This document shows positions 45,292 through 53,814 of a stretch of 64,000 nucleotides of DNA, piece after piece. The stretch's first letter is position 1. Every line of letters begins with the position of its first letter. Made by a program: the position numbers and the translations under genes. Source of the DNA: Faeciplasma sp045660445 (GTDB taxonomy: Bacteria > Bacillota > Clostridia > Oscillospirales > Ruminococcaceae); assembly GCA_045660445.1 (NCBI GenBank), contig JAZRDR010000010.1, positions 124,001 to 188,000 of the forward strand, given 5' to 3'. Under the pieces are notes generated by a model, which saw nothing but the letters and a program-made list of their open reading frames with translations, was not told the DNA's origin and ran no database searches.

Positions 45292-46206
45292 ATGCAAAGA
45301 TTTATGCCGGAGGGCTCACTTATAAATTCAGAAGAAAATCAAGTTTTGTTGTCGTCAATCAGTGGACTGGAAAAAGCTATGAACGAAGAGATTATTGTTG
45401 AAGCTATTGCTAAGCTGTGTACATATTCCCACGAGCTTATTATACATCTTCCATGCATCAAAGCTATCATGCCAAGAGAGGAATGCGCCATTGGAATAAG
45501 AGAAGGAAAAACAAAGGACGTTGCAATTATTTCACGCGTTGGAAAACCGGTTTGCTTTATAGTTCTCGGATTTGAAGAACGTGACGGAGAGCAAGTCGCC
45601 ATTGTATCACGCAAAGCGGCTCAAGAAAGATGCACGAGAGAATATGTATCTAGCCTTGTTCCGGGTGAAGTTATAGACGCCAAAGTCACTCATACAGAAC
45701 AATTCGGATGCTTTGTTGATATTGGTTGCGGGATCCCCTCTATGATTCCTATCGACTCTATATCCATTTCAAGAATATCGCATCCTAACGACAGATTTGA
45801 TATTGGTGATGATATTAAGGTTGTAGTTAAAGATCAAGACGATGATAAAATATATATTTCTCACAAAGAGCTTTTGGGAACATGGTTACAAAACGCAGAC
45901 CAATTTAAAGCGGGTGAAACAGTTAACGGTGTTGTAAGAAGTGTCGAGAGCTATGGTATATTTGTCGAGCTTGCGCCAAACCTCGCCGGGCTTGCAGAAC
46001 CAAAAGCAGGAGTATACGTAGGTCAAACAGCAAGCGTATACATCAAATCAATAAACGAAGACAAAATGAAAATTAAGCTAATTATTGTCGATTCTTCTGA
46101 TGCACCATCTAAAAAGGAGAATACATATTTCATAACAGACGGCATAATAGACCGTTGGCGATATTCACCTATAAAATGCCCAAAAATAATTGAGACTATA
46201 TTTTAA
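45292..46206 (+). CDS. S1-repeat RNA-binding protein (ribosomal S1-like)
   Basis: A 304-residue protein with at least two clear S1 domains (PGEVIDAKVTHTEQFGCFVDI..., AGETVNGVVRSVESYGIFVEL...) and an N-terminal third, degenerate repeat containing IMPREECAIG and ISRVGKPVCF. This matches a clostridial family often labelled 30S ribosomal protein S1. It would bind RNA and may stand in for part of S1 function. The ATG at 45292 is preferred (AAAGGA upstream); one at 45235 lacks a ribosome site. It stands alone between divergent and convergent minus-strand operons. Confidence 0.85.
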   Translation: MQRFMPEGSLINSEENQVLLSSISGLEKAMNEEIIVEAIAKLCTYSHELIIHLPCIKAIMPREECAIGIREGKTKDVAIISRVGKPVCFIVLGFEERDGEQVAIVSRKAAQERCTREYVSSLVPGEVIDAKVTHTEQFGCFVDIGCGIPSMIPIDSISISRISHPNDRFDIGDDIKVVVKDQDDDKIYISHKELLGTWLQNADQFKAGETVNGVVRSVESYGIFVELAPNLAGLAEPKAGVYVGQTASVYIKSINEDKMKIKLIIVDSSDAPSKKENTYFITDGIIDRWRYSPIKCPKIIETIF

Positions 46207-46211
46207 CAAAG

Positions 46212-46246
46212 AAGCCGTGAGCATAACTCACGGCTTTATATTATTT
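46212..46246. terminator. Terminator between S1-like gene and rarA
   Basis: AAGCCGTGAG and CTCACGGCTT form a perfect 10-bp stem with loop CATAA, followed by TATATTATTTTTT on the plus strand. The rarA stop lies just inside the T-rich part, so it serves both convergent genes. Confidence 0.85.
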
Positions 46247-47506
46247 TTTCTTTATCTGTTCCCAATACTGCTTTGCAGCTTGCTCGGTTTTGTTATTACC
46301 ATATTCATAATAAACCTTGTCCTTGATAGTATCAGGCAGATATTGCTGTTCCACCCACGAATTAGGGAAAGCATGTGGATATTTATATCCGATTGATTTG
46401 CCCAGCTTGCTTGCGCCACCATAGTGGCCGTCCTGCAAATGAGAAGGAATATCACCTGCAATTCCCGATCTGATATCATCAAGTGCAGAATCAATTGCAC
46501 AAATTCCGCTGTTAGATTTAGGCGCAGTTGCAAGCAAGATAACAGCGTCGGCAAGGGGGATTCTTGCCTCGGGCAGTCCAAGCTGCATAGCCGAATCTAC
46601 ACAAGATTTAACTATAGGCAAAGCCTGAGGATAAGCAAGACCTATATCCTCGGCTGCAATGACCAAAAGGCGCCTTGAAAGAGAAATGATATCCCCCGCC
46701 TCGATCAGTCGTGCAGCGTAGTGCAACGCGGCATTTTCATCAGAGCCGCGAATCGACTTCTGAAGCGCAGATAGAATGTTATAGTGCTCGTCACCATCGC
46801 GGTCATAACGCATATTGCTTCGCTGTGTTAAGAGCTTAACAGTGTCAAGATGAACACGAAGCTCACCATCGGCATTGTCTGCAGACAAAACGCAAAGCTC
46901 GACAGTATTGATTGATTTTCTAACGTCGCCGCCACATCCGCGGGCAATATGATCTATCACCCCTGCCTCAAGCTTAAGCTTAAGTCCAAGATCGTCAGCA
47001 CAAATTTGAAAAGCACGCTTTATTGCAGGCTTGATCTCCTCTGAAGAAACGGGCAAGAATTCAAAAACAGTAGAACGGCTAATTATCGCATTATAAACAT
47101 AGAAATAAGGATTCTCGGTCGTCGAGGAAATGAGAGTTATCTTTCCGTTTTCTATGTATTCCAAAAGCGATTGCTGTTGCTTTTTATTAAGATATTGGAT
47201 CTCATCGAGATATAAAAGAATGCCGTTATAACCTTCAACAGTCTCGGTATCCGAGATTATATCCTTAATATCCGCAACAGATGCAGATGTGCCATTAAGC
47301 TTGTACATTTTAAGGTTTGTATTCTCGGCAATAATACGCGCAACTGTTGTTTTGCCAATACCCGACGAGCCATAGAATATCATATTAGGAATCTTGCCGC
47401 TTTCAATAATACGGCGAAGAGGCTTATCTCTGCCCAAAAGATGTGGCTGACCCACAACATCATCTAAAGTTTTGGGGCGGATCTTATCAGCTAAAGGAGT
47501 TGGCAT
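46241..47506 (-). CDS. rarA: Replication-associated recombination protein RarA
   Basis: A 421-residue AAA+ ATPase of the RarA/MgsA/WRNIP1 family acting at stalled forks. Features are LADKIRPKTLDDVVGQPHLLG, Walker A GSSGIGKTT, Walker B LLYLDEIQYLNK, sensor SSTTENPYF, and the C-terminal tetramerisation region with PEARIPLADAVILLATAPKSN. ATG 47506 has GAGGTGA upstream. It has its own promoter and terminator, so it is monocistronic. Confidence 0.95.
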   Translation of the reverse strand: MPTPLADKIRPKTLDDVVGQPHLLGRDKPLRRIIESGKIPNMIFYGSSGIGKTTVARIIAENTNLKMYKLNGTSASVADIKDIISDTETVEGYNGILLYLDEIQYLNKKQQQSLLEYIENGKITLISSTTENPYFYVYNAIISRSTVFEFLPVSSEEIKPAIKRAFQICADDLGLKLKLEAGVIDHIARGCGGDVRKSINTVELCVLSADNADGELRVHLDTVKLLTQRSNMRYDRDGDEHYNILSALQKSIRGSDENAALHYAARLIEAGDIISLSRRLLVIAAEDIGLAYPQALPIVKSCVDSAMQLGLPEARIPLADAVILLATAPKSNSGICAIDSALDDIRSGIAGDIPSHLQDGHYGGASKLGKSIGYKYPHAFPNSWVEQQYLPDTIKDKVYYEYGNNKTEQAAKQYWEQIKKK

Positions 47507-47537
47507 TTTATTCACCTCGATGCAAGTCTTTGATATA

Positions 47538-47566
47538 ATTATACCAATTGATTACGCGAAATGCAA
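47538..47566 (-). promoter_or_regulatory. Sigma-A promoter for rarA
   Basis: TTGCAT (47566-47561) and consensus TATAAT (47543-47538) are spaced by 17 bp on the minus strand, just after the clpX terminator. Confidence 0.82.
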
Positions 47567-47599
47567 TAGAAAACCGCATTCCAATAACGGAATGCGGTT
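47567..47599 (-). terminator. Terminator of clpX
   Basis: An 11-bp perfect stem (AACCGCATTCC at 47572-47582 with GGAATGCGGTT at 47589-47599, six-base loop) is followed by TTCTATTG on the minus strand, five bases past the clpX stop. Confidence 0.88.
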
Positions 47600-47603
47600 T
47601 AAA

Positions 47604-48848
47604 TTACTTAGATTTCTTTCTTTCGATCGTTGGTTCTGCTCCGTCTGTGATACACTCGGGTGTGACGGTGACCTTTACAACGCTCTTATCAGAGGGTGTT
47701 TCAAACATTGGCTTGAGCAATGCGCCTTCAACAATCGAGCGCAATCCGCGTGCTCCTGTTTTCTGCGAAATTGCTTTCTTTGCAATGGCAAGCTTGGCTT
47801 CATCTGTAATTTCAAGCTCGATGCCATCATATCCAAAGAGCTTCTTATATTGTTTTTCAAGCGAATTTTTAGGTTCGCTAAGAATTTTTATAAGTGCTTC
47901 TTCATCAAGAGGCGACAAAACGGTCGTTATGGGAAGTCTGCCGACAAGCTCTGGAATTATACCATACTTAACAATATCCTGCGAAATAATACGTTTTAAT
48001 ATTTCGTTATCCTGCGACTTTCCTTTTGTCTCTCCTCCGAATCCAAGAGTGGATTTATCAGTTCGCTTGCGGATGATAGCCTCTAAACCATCAAAAGCAC
48101 CGCCGCAGATGAAGAGGATATTTTTTGTGTCGATCTGAATAAACTCCTGGTTAGGGTGCTTTCTTCCGCCCTGAGGAGGAACGTTAGAAACGGTTCCTTC
48201 AACGATCTTCAAAAGTGCCTGCTGAACGCCTTCACCACTAACATCACGGGTGATGGAGACATTTTCGGACTTTCGAGCAATCTTGTCTATTTCATCAATA
48301 TAAATGATACCATGTTCGGCAGCAGAAATATCATAGTCAGCAGCTTGAATTAGTCGAAGCAAAACATTTTCAACGTCGTCACCGACATATCCGGCTTCGG
48401 TGAGAGTGGTTGCGTCTGCAATGGCAAAAGGAACGTTAAGGGATTTCGCCAAGGTCTGAGCAAGCAGAGTCTTACCGGTACCTGTAGGTCCCAAGAGCAA
48501 GACGTTCGACTTTTGAATCTCAACACCGTCGTCTGCATTATCTACTTGAACTACACGCTTATAGTGGTTATATACTGCAACAGAGAGTGCAATCTTTGCA
48601 TCTTCCTGACCAACTACGTATTCATCCAAAGCTTTTTTAATGTCAGCAGGTTTAGACAAAATGATCTCACTATAATCCTGCATGCTGTGCTTATCGGATA
48701 CAAAACCCTTTTCCTCTAAAATATCATAGCAGAACAATATACATTCGTCGCAAATAAAAACGTCACCTGCAGAGAACATATTTCTAACCTTGTTTTCAGG
48801 CTTCCCGCAAAAGTTACATCTTTTCATTGTTGTTTCGTTTCCTGCCAT
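47604..48848 (-). CDS. clpX: ATP-dependent Clp protease ATPase subunit ClpX
   Basis: A 414-residue unfoldase feeding substrates into ClpP. The N-terminal Cys4 zinc domain (CNFCGKPENKV...CDECILFC) is followed by Walker A GPTGTGKTLLA, Walker B IIYIDEIDKI and a PVGYG-region equivalent; the IGF-type ClpP contact loop appears in FGGETKG-adjacent STLGFGG. ATG 48848 has AAAGGAGG eight bases upstream and gives the normal length; upstream in-frame starts are not used. Confidence 0.97.
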   Translation of the reverse strand: MAGNETTMKRCNFCGKPENKVRNMFSAGDVFICDECILFCYDILEEKGFVSDKHSMQDYSEIILSKPADIKKALDEYVVGQEDAKIALSVAVYNHYKRVVQVDNADDGVEIQKSNVLLLGPTGTGKTLLAQTLAKSLNVPFAIADATTLTEAGYVGDDVENVLLRLIQAADYDISAAEHGIIYIDEIDKIARKSENVSITRDVSGEGVQQALLKIVEGTVSNVPPQGGRKHPNQEFIQIDTKNILFICGGAFDGLEAIIRKRTDKSTLGFGGETKGKSQDNEILKRIISQDIVKYGIIPELVGRLPITTVLSPLDEEALIKILSEPKNSLEKQYKKLFGYDGIELEITDEAKLAIAKKAISQKTGARGLRSIVEGALLKPMFETPSDKSVVKVTVTPECITDGAEPTIERKKSK

Positions 48849-48876
48849 TACTCTGCCCTCCTTTAGATTAAGCAAT

Positions 48877-48904
48877 GTTGCCAAGTTCATGTGAACTCGG
48901 CAAC
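48877..48904 (-). other. Hairpin between clpP and clpX
   Basis: Arms GTTGCCAAGTTCA and TGAACTCGGCAAC, 12 of 13 matching with a two-base loop, fill most of the clpP-clpX gap. There is no T-run, so it may be a processing or stabilising hairpin that sets the ClpP to ClpX ratio. Confidence 0.55.
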
Positions 48905-48917
48905 AAAACATAAAATC

Positions 48918-49502
48918 TTATCTAGTCATTACCTTATCGATGAGGCCGTATTCAACAGCTTCTTCTGCGGTCATATAGTTATCTCTTTCAGTGTCGAGTG
49001 CTATCTGCTCTAAGGATTTGCCTGTATCGTGAGCCAAGATCTTGTTAAGCTTTTCGCGAGTCTTAACCATATGATCAGAGTGGATCTTGATATCAGTGCA
49101 CTGACCCGAAAGACCGCCACCGATAAGGGGCTGGTGGATCATTACTTCGCTGTGAGGCAAAGCATATCTCTTGCCCTTAGCTCCTCCTGCGAGTAAAACA
49201 GCACCCATCGAAGCAGCCATACCGACACACATAGTGCTTACGTCAGGTTTAATGTACTGCATTGTATCATAAATAGCCATACCTGCAGTGATAGAACCGC
49301 CGGGGCTGTTGATGTACAGACAAATATCCTTATCGGGATCCTGGGATTCGAGATATAAAAGCTGTGCAACGACCAAGCTTGCGGTCGTGTCGTTAACTTC
49401 ATCAGACAAAACGATAATTCTGTCATTAAGAAGTCTCGAATAGATGTCCATGGATCTTTCACCGTGACCTGTCTGTTCAATGACATATGGAACAAGTGCC
49501 AT
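48918..49502 (-). CDS. clpP: ATP-dependent Clp protease proteolytic subunit
   Basis: A 194-residue serine protease forming the tetradecameric chamber. The catalytic triad is in GMAASMGAVLL (Ser), SEVMIHQPLIGG (His) and the later Asp in IALDTERDNYM. A GGAGG precedes the ATG. It lies between tig and clpX, a conserved order. Confidence 0.98.
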   Translation of the reverse strand: MALVPYVIEQTGHGERSMDIYSRLLNDRIIVLSDEVNDTTASLVVAQLLYLESQDPDKDICLYINSPGGSITAGMAIYDTMQYIKPDVSTMCVGMAASMGAVLLAGGAKGKRYALPHSEVMIHQPLIGGGLSGQCTDIKIHSDHMVKTREKLNKILAHDTGKSLEQIALDTERDNYMTAEEAVEYGLIDKVMTR

Positions 49503-49551
49503 TATAATAATCCTCCGTTCTTAAAGTGTGGTTAATTGCAAAAAAGATAAA

Positions 49552-50829
49552 TTACTTGATTACAGCGCTGGACTTAACGATCTCAACAGCCTTGTTAACA
49601 GCAACGTCAGCCTTAAGATCTTCAGCTCTGATATACTGCTTAACAGTGTCAACAGGCATGTTGTACATTTCACCGATAGTTTCGAATTCCTTTTCGATAT
49701 CTTCATCAGTAACTTCAACGTTTTCGAGAGTTGCAATCTTTTCAAGAGCCAAACGAAGCTTAACCTGCTTTTCAGCCTGTTCCTTATAGGTCTCTCTCAA
49801 GGAATCCATGCTCATGCCTGTGAACTGGCAGTACATTTCAATATTAAGGCCCTGCTGAGCAAGTCTCTGTCCCAAATCGTTGATCATTTCATCAACTCTG
49901 TTTTCGAACATAACTGCAGGAATCTCGCCTTCAAGTTTTGCGATAACAGCATCCATGATAGCGCCCTCAACTTCGGATTCAGCCTTCTTGTCAGCGTCTT
50001 CTTCAAGATGCTTTCTGATGTCAGCCTTGAATTCTTCAACAGTTTCGAAGTCAGAAGTATCCTTAACGAAATCATCGTCAAGTTCAGGAAGCTCGGTCTT
50101 CTTGATCTCGTGGAGCTTGATCTTGAATACTACGGGAGCACCTGCAAGCTCTGCAGCCTGATATTCTTCAGGGAAGGTTACGTTGATATCGAATTCGTCA
50201 CCGATGTTGTGACCAACAACCTGATCTTCGAATCCGGGAATGAACTGACCGCTGCCAAGAGTGAGGTTGAACTTTTCAGCCTTACCGCCTTCGAATGCAA
50301 CACCATCCTTGAAACCTTCAAAGTCAATAACAACATCGTCACCGTTTTCAGCAGCTCTGTCGTCAACGTTGATGGTTCTTGCGTTTCTTTCAAGAACGTG
50401 ACCAACTTCGTGTTCGATCATTTCTTCTGTTACAGCATTGACATTCTTTGTTACTTCTATACCCTTATAACCGTCAATATTTACTTCGGGCTTGGTTGTG
50501 CAGATAGCCTTGAACTTAATACCTGTTTCCTTGGAAACTTCGGTAACTTCAGCTTCGGGAGCGCAAACCAAAACAAGACCTGCTTCGTTAACTGCTTCTT
50601 CAACAGCAACGGGATAAAGATTGTTTACTGCATCTTCAAAGAATACGCCTTCACCGTACTTCTTTTCGATAACGCTTCTGGGAGCCTTACCGGGACGGAA
50701 GCCCTCAACAGTGATGGAAGCCTTGTTCTTCAAGTATACCTTCTGAATTTCAGCTTCAAAAACCTCTGCGGAGATTTCGATCTCCAACTCATATTTATTT
50801 GTTTCAATCTGATTCTTTGCTTTTAACAT
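49552..50829 (-). CDS. tig: Trigger factor
   Basis: A 425-residue ribosome-associated chaperone with peptidyl-prolyl isomerase activity. The ribosome-binding signature GFRPGKAPRSVIEKKYG lies near residues 43-59, the FKBP-type domain (VVIDFEGFKDG...GSGQFIPGFEDQVVGH) follows, then the helical C-terminal arms. CAGGAGG lies upstream of the ATG. A long reading frame on the opposite strand mirrors this gene and is judged spurious. Confidence 0.98.
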   Translation of the reverse strand: MLKAKNQIETNKYELEIEISAEVFEAEIQKVYLKNKASITVEGFRPGKAPRSVIEKKYGEGVFFEDAVNNLYPVAVEEAVNEAGLVLVCAPEAEVTEVSKETGIKFKAICTTKPEVNIDGYKGIEVTKNVNAVTEEMIEHEVGHVLERNARTINVDDRAAENGDDVVIDFEGFKDGVAFEGGKAEKFNLTLGSGQFIPGFEDQVVGHNIGDEFDINVTFPEEYQAAELAGAPVVFKIKLHEIKKTELPELDDDFVKDTSDFETVEEFKADIRKHLEEDADKKAESEVEGAIMDAVIAKLEGEIPAVMFENRVDEMINDLGQRLAQQGLNIEMYCQFTGMSMDSLRETYKEQAEKQVKLRLALEKIATLENVEVTDEDIEKEFETIGEMYNMPVDTVKQYIRAEDLKADVAVNKAVEIVKSSAVIK

Positions 50830-50878
50830 AAAATTGATCCTCCTGTTATTTTATGCAACAAAAAGTTGCTTTTCATAC

Positions 50879-50906
50879 ATTATAGCATTATATCACATTG
50901 GGTAAA
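50879..50906 (-). promoter_or_regulatory. Extended -10 promoter for tig-clpP-clpX
   Basis: TTTACC (50906-50901) and consensus TATAAT (50884-50879) are spaced by 16 bp, with TG one base before the -10 (TGCTATAAT). A second TATAAT lies 11 bases upstream. No CtsR or CIRCE operator was recognised nearby. Confidence 0.65.
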
Positions 50907-50923
50907 GATTTTCTATACCTAAT

Positions 50924-51634
50924 CTATAATTTGTTGTTTTGCACAATTTGAGTAATATCAAGGGGCGAAAACTGTAAATAATCGCTTGAAATAAGTCTGA
51001 AATCAATACCATAGCATCTTCCGTTTAATGCATTTTTGGTGGCATAGCTGTGAAGATGACCGTAAAAGACGTTTTTAATATTGAATTTAAGCAGAACGTC
51101 TAATATATCATAGTTAGTATCATTGCCGTATACGGGTGGATAATGAAGGAATACTATCGGCGAAAGTCCTGCATCGACAGCTGATTGAATGGATCTGTCA
51201 AGACGCATAGCTTCGCGTGCAATGACCTTAGCATCGGCAGGCTCGCTTCCGTCATTTATCCAGCCTCTTGTTCCGCAGATACCTAATCCCTCGTATTCAT
51301 AGTGATTATTGTGCAAAACATTAAGCGTGTTAAATCCGTTTTCATCAAAAAACTTATCAGCTTTAGATTTTGTTGTCCACCAATAGTCGTGATTGCCTTT
51401 CAGGATTATCTTATTTCCGGGCAGATCATTAATGAACTTAAAGTCATCGTAAGCATCTTCAATGGACATTGCCCAAGAAATATCTCCCGGAATGACAACT
51501 GTGTCATTTTCAGATATTTTTTCTGTCCAATTATTTCGCATGCGGTTAACATAATCATCCCAGCCGCCGAAGATATCCATAGACTTATTAGTAGACAATG
51601 AAAGATGAAGATCTCCAATAACAAATAATGACAC
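50924..51634 (-). CDS. Metallophosphoesterase
   Basis: A 236-residue calcineurin-like phosphoesterase. Metal-binding motifs are present in order: FVIGDLHLS, VVIPGDISWAM, ILKGNHDYWW, LHYPPVYG and YGHLHSYA. Substrate cannot be predicted. The start is GTG 51634 with GGAGGTGG upstream, which places the first motif six residues in. It is transcribed divergently from the DUF1540 gene, 81 bases away. Confidence 0.9.
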   Translation of the reverse strand: MSLFVIGDLHLSLSTNKSMDIFGGWDDYVNRMRNNWTEKISENDTVVIPGDISWAMSIEDAYDDFKFINDLPGNKIILKGNHDYWWTTKSKADKFFDENGFNTLNVLHNNHYEYEGLGICGTRGWINDGSEPADAKVIAREAMRLDRSIQSAVDAGLSPIVFLHYPPVYGNDTNYDILDVLLKFNIKNVFYGHLHSYATKNALNGRCYGIDFRLISSDYLQFSPLDITQIVQNNKL

Positions 51635-51715
51635 ACTGCCACCTCCTGAATAAAGAATAAAATCAAGCAAATAATAATCATGCTTCGGCAAAAAACTTCG
51701 AAAGGAAATTCGAAA

Positions 51716-51886
51716 ATGGAAAAGGATAAAGTAATGGGCATTAAGTGCAACGTATCAAGCTGTGTATATAACAGAGAAAGTGAAGACTGTGTTGCCGGCA
51801 AGATCGACGTTACAACCTGCGGCTGTTCGACTCCTAACTGCTGTGCTCAGACCGAGTGCAAGACCTTTAAACCCAGAGTTTATTAA
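51716..51886 (+). CDS. DUF1540 small cysteine-rich protein
   Basis: A 56-residue protein of the DUF1540 family with eight Cys: KCNVSSCVYNRESEDCVAGKI...CGCSTPNCCAQTECKTF. The spacing suggests metal binding; function is unknown. ATG 51716 has AGGAAA seven bases upstream, located in the loop of a TTCGAA/TTCGAA hairpin. An in-frame ATG at 51680 lacks a ribosome site. Single-gene unit with its own terminator. Confidence 0.85.
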   Translation: MEKDKVMGIKCNVSSCVYNRESEDCVAGKIDVTTCGCSTPNCCAQTECKTFKPRVY

Positions 51887-51902
51887 TATCTTAACTCAAA
51901 GA

Positions 51903-51935
51903 CGCTCCCTTGGCTTACGCTAAGGGAGTGCTTTA
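51903..51935 (+). terminator. Terminator of DUF1540 gene
   Basis: CGCTCCCTT and AAGGGAGTG with a ten-base centre that itself pairs partly (GGC/GCT) form a hairpin followed by CTTTATTTT on the plus strand. It lies at the convergent junction with thrC. Confidence 0.78.
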
Positions 51936-51937
51936 TT

Positions 51938-53428
51938 TTACTTTATACTTAACTGACCAAAGACGTAATCCTTCATGTTTTCCTTGTCAATAGCGCCTTC
52001 AAATCTTACCGGTTTGCCGTTAAGACTTGCCAAAGAATTAGGAATAGGCATTTTTGATGCCTTGTGTAATGCTTCTGTTAAAGCAAATTCATCAAGACCG
52101 CTAACGTTTTCACCCAAAGCCTCTAAAACGGATGCAGAGAACTTATAAGGGCTTGCAGTTGAAGCGATTACGGTTGCTGTTTTATCCCCTGTTTCCTCAA
52201 CGTACTTTTCATAAACACTGTATGCGACAGCAGTGTGAGTATCGATAGTATAGGAATATTTATTGTATGCTGACTTGATAACTTCAAGAGTGTCTTCGTC
52301 GCTGCAATATCCGCCATAAAATTCTGTATCAAGCTTTGATTTGATATTAGCGTCAACCTCGAATCTTCCGGTAGAAGAAAGATCGGAATAAAGCTTTCTG
52401 ACAGCTTCATCACTTCCGCTCATATGATACATAAGTCTTTCAAGATTTGAAGAAATTAAGATATCCATGGAGGGAGAAATGGTTGTGAAGAACTGACGGT
52501 TTCTGTCATAAACGCCTGTCTTTATAAAGTCAGTCAAAACGTTATTAGAGTTCGATGCACAAATAAGCTTGTCGATCGGAACACCCATGTTCTTTGCATA
52601 AAATGCAGCCAAAATGTTACCAAAGTTTCCTGTGGGAACAACAACATTTATCTTATCGCCGAAAGCAATTTCGTCCTTGTCTATAAGATTCACATAAGAA
52701 TAAACGTAATAAACTATCTGAGGCAAAAGTCTTCCCCAGTTTATAGAGTTTGCACTAGAGAACATAAGTCCGTTTTCAGACAGAGTCTTAACGATCTCGG
52801 CATCGGTGAAGATCTTCTTAACGCCTGTCTGGGCATCATCGAAGTTGCCTTTAATTGCACAAATAGAAACGTTCTCGCCTTCCTGTGTTACCATCTGAAG
52901 CTTCTGCATCGGGCTAACGCCGTCATCTGGATAGAACACCATGATCTTTGTGCCGTTAACGTCCTTAAAGCCCTCAAGAGCTGCCTTGCCGGTATCACCA
53001 GATGTCGCAACCAAAATAACAACTTCTTTATCAATACCAAGCTTTTTAACAGAAGTTGTGAGAAGATAAGGAAGTATCTGCAAAGCAACGTCCTTAAAAG
53101 CACAAGTGGGACCGTGCCAAAGCTCTAAAACATATCCCAATCCTTCAAGATTCGAAAGTGAAATAACGTTATCGGTATCAAAGGTTCCGCTGTATGCACC
53201 ATTTACGCAGTAAGCGATCTCCTCATCAGTGAAGTCAGTCAAATATTTCTTTAAAACAGCAGTTGCAACATCCTTATATCCCTTTCCGACATAGCTTCTA
53301 AGCTCTTCTTCAGATATCTCAGGAATAGATGCGGGAATAAAAAGTCCGCCCTCTTCAGAAATGCCCTGTGCTATAGCTCTTGCAGATGTTACGTTAAGCT
53401 GCTCGTTTCTTGTACTTTTATAAAACAT
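51938..53428 (-). CDS. thrC: Threonine synthase
   Basis: A 496-residue PLP enzyme converting O-phosphohomoserine to threonine. The PLP Lys is in HGPTCAFKDVALQI, with the N-terminal FYKSTRNEQLNVTSARAI and GLFIPASIPE typical of the long-form enzyme. No other threonine genes are adjacent and no T-box is seen in the 20 bases upstream. AAAGGAG precedes the ATG. It is the last gene of the lepB-rbgA-rnhB-yraN run. Confidence 0.96.
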   Translation of the reverse strand: MFYKSTRNEQLNVTSARAIAQGISEEGGLFIPASIPEISEEELRSYVGKGYKDVATAVLKKYLTDFTDEEIAYCVNGAYSGTFDTDNVISLSNLEGLGYVLELWHGPTCAFKDVALQILPYLLTTSVKKLGIDKEVVILVATSGDTGKAALEGFKDVNGTKIMVFYPDDGVSPMQKLQMVTQEGENVSICAIKGNFDDAQTGVKKIFTDAEIVKTLSENGLMFSSANSINWGRLLPQIVYYVYSYVNLIDKDEIAFGDKINVVVPTGNFGNILAAFYAKNMGVPIDKLICASNSNNVLTDFIKTGVYDRNRQFFTTISPSMDILISSNLERLMYHMSGSDEAVRKLYSDLSSTGRFEVDANIKSKLDTEFYGGYCSDEDTLEVIKSAYNKYSYTIDTHTAVAYSVYEKYVEETGDKTATVIASTASPYKFSASVLEALGENVSGLDEFALTEALHKASKMPIPNSLASLNGKPVRFEGAIDKENMKDYVFGQLSIK

Positions 53429-53448
53429 TGTGTTTGCTCCTTTCGCGC

Positions 53449-53814
53449 TTAGGTTGAAGCCGTAAACGCTCGTTGTATATATTTAAAATCGGTTACGTTG
53501 CCGTTATCAACCTCGACAAGAGCGACATCGAAAACGCAGTTACAATCGATCTCAAATTTGTTTATATATGCATTCGCAGTTCGCACGATATGTGCGATTT
53601 TGGATTTCGTAATAGCTTGATCCCCCGATACGAGAGGCGCTTTCTTTCTCGCCTTAACTTCGACAAAATGAATCAAATTTCCCTTTTTGGCAATGATATC
53701 GATCTCTCCTCCACGTATCGTGAAGTTGCGAGCCAAAATTTCACAGCCTTTGGACTTTAGAAATTGAGCTGTAAACTCTTCGCCAATATAGCCGATTTCT
53801 TTGTTGGTCATCAC
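53449..53814 (-). CDS. yraN: YraN family endonuclease-fold protein
   Basis: A 121-residue UPF0102/YraN protein with a restriction-endonuclease-like fold. NKEIGYIGEEFTAQFLKSKG, the ILARNFTIRGGEIDIIAKKG core and FVEVKARKK carry the predicted Glu, Asp and ExK active-site residues. Biological role is unclear; it is a constant neighbour of rnhB. Overlaps rnhB by 4 bp. Confidence 0.93.
   Translation of the reverse strand: MMTNKEIGYIGEEFTAQFLKSKGCEILARNFTIRGGEIDIIAKKGNLIHFVEVKARKKAPLVSGDQAITKSKIAHIVRTANAYINKFEIDCNCVFDVALVEVDNGNVTDFKYIQRAFTAST

Noticed and set aside
49528..50826. A 432-codon open frame on the plus strand, exactly opposite tig
   Set aside because: It mirrors the trigger factor gene, its product is Phe/Cys/Asn-rich with no recognisable domain, and it has no ribosome site. 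Long antisense frames arise from the codon bias of a highly expressed gene.
50830..50923. CtsR or CIRCE operator ahead of tig-clpP-clpX
   Set aside because: No tandem heptad repeat or CIRCE inverted repeat could be found; only a small GCAAC/GTTGC hairpin is present.
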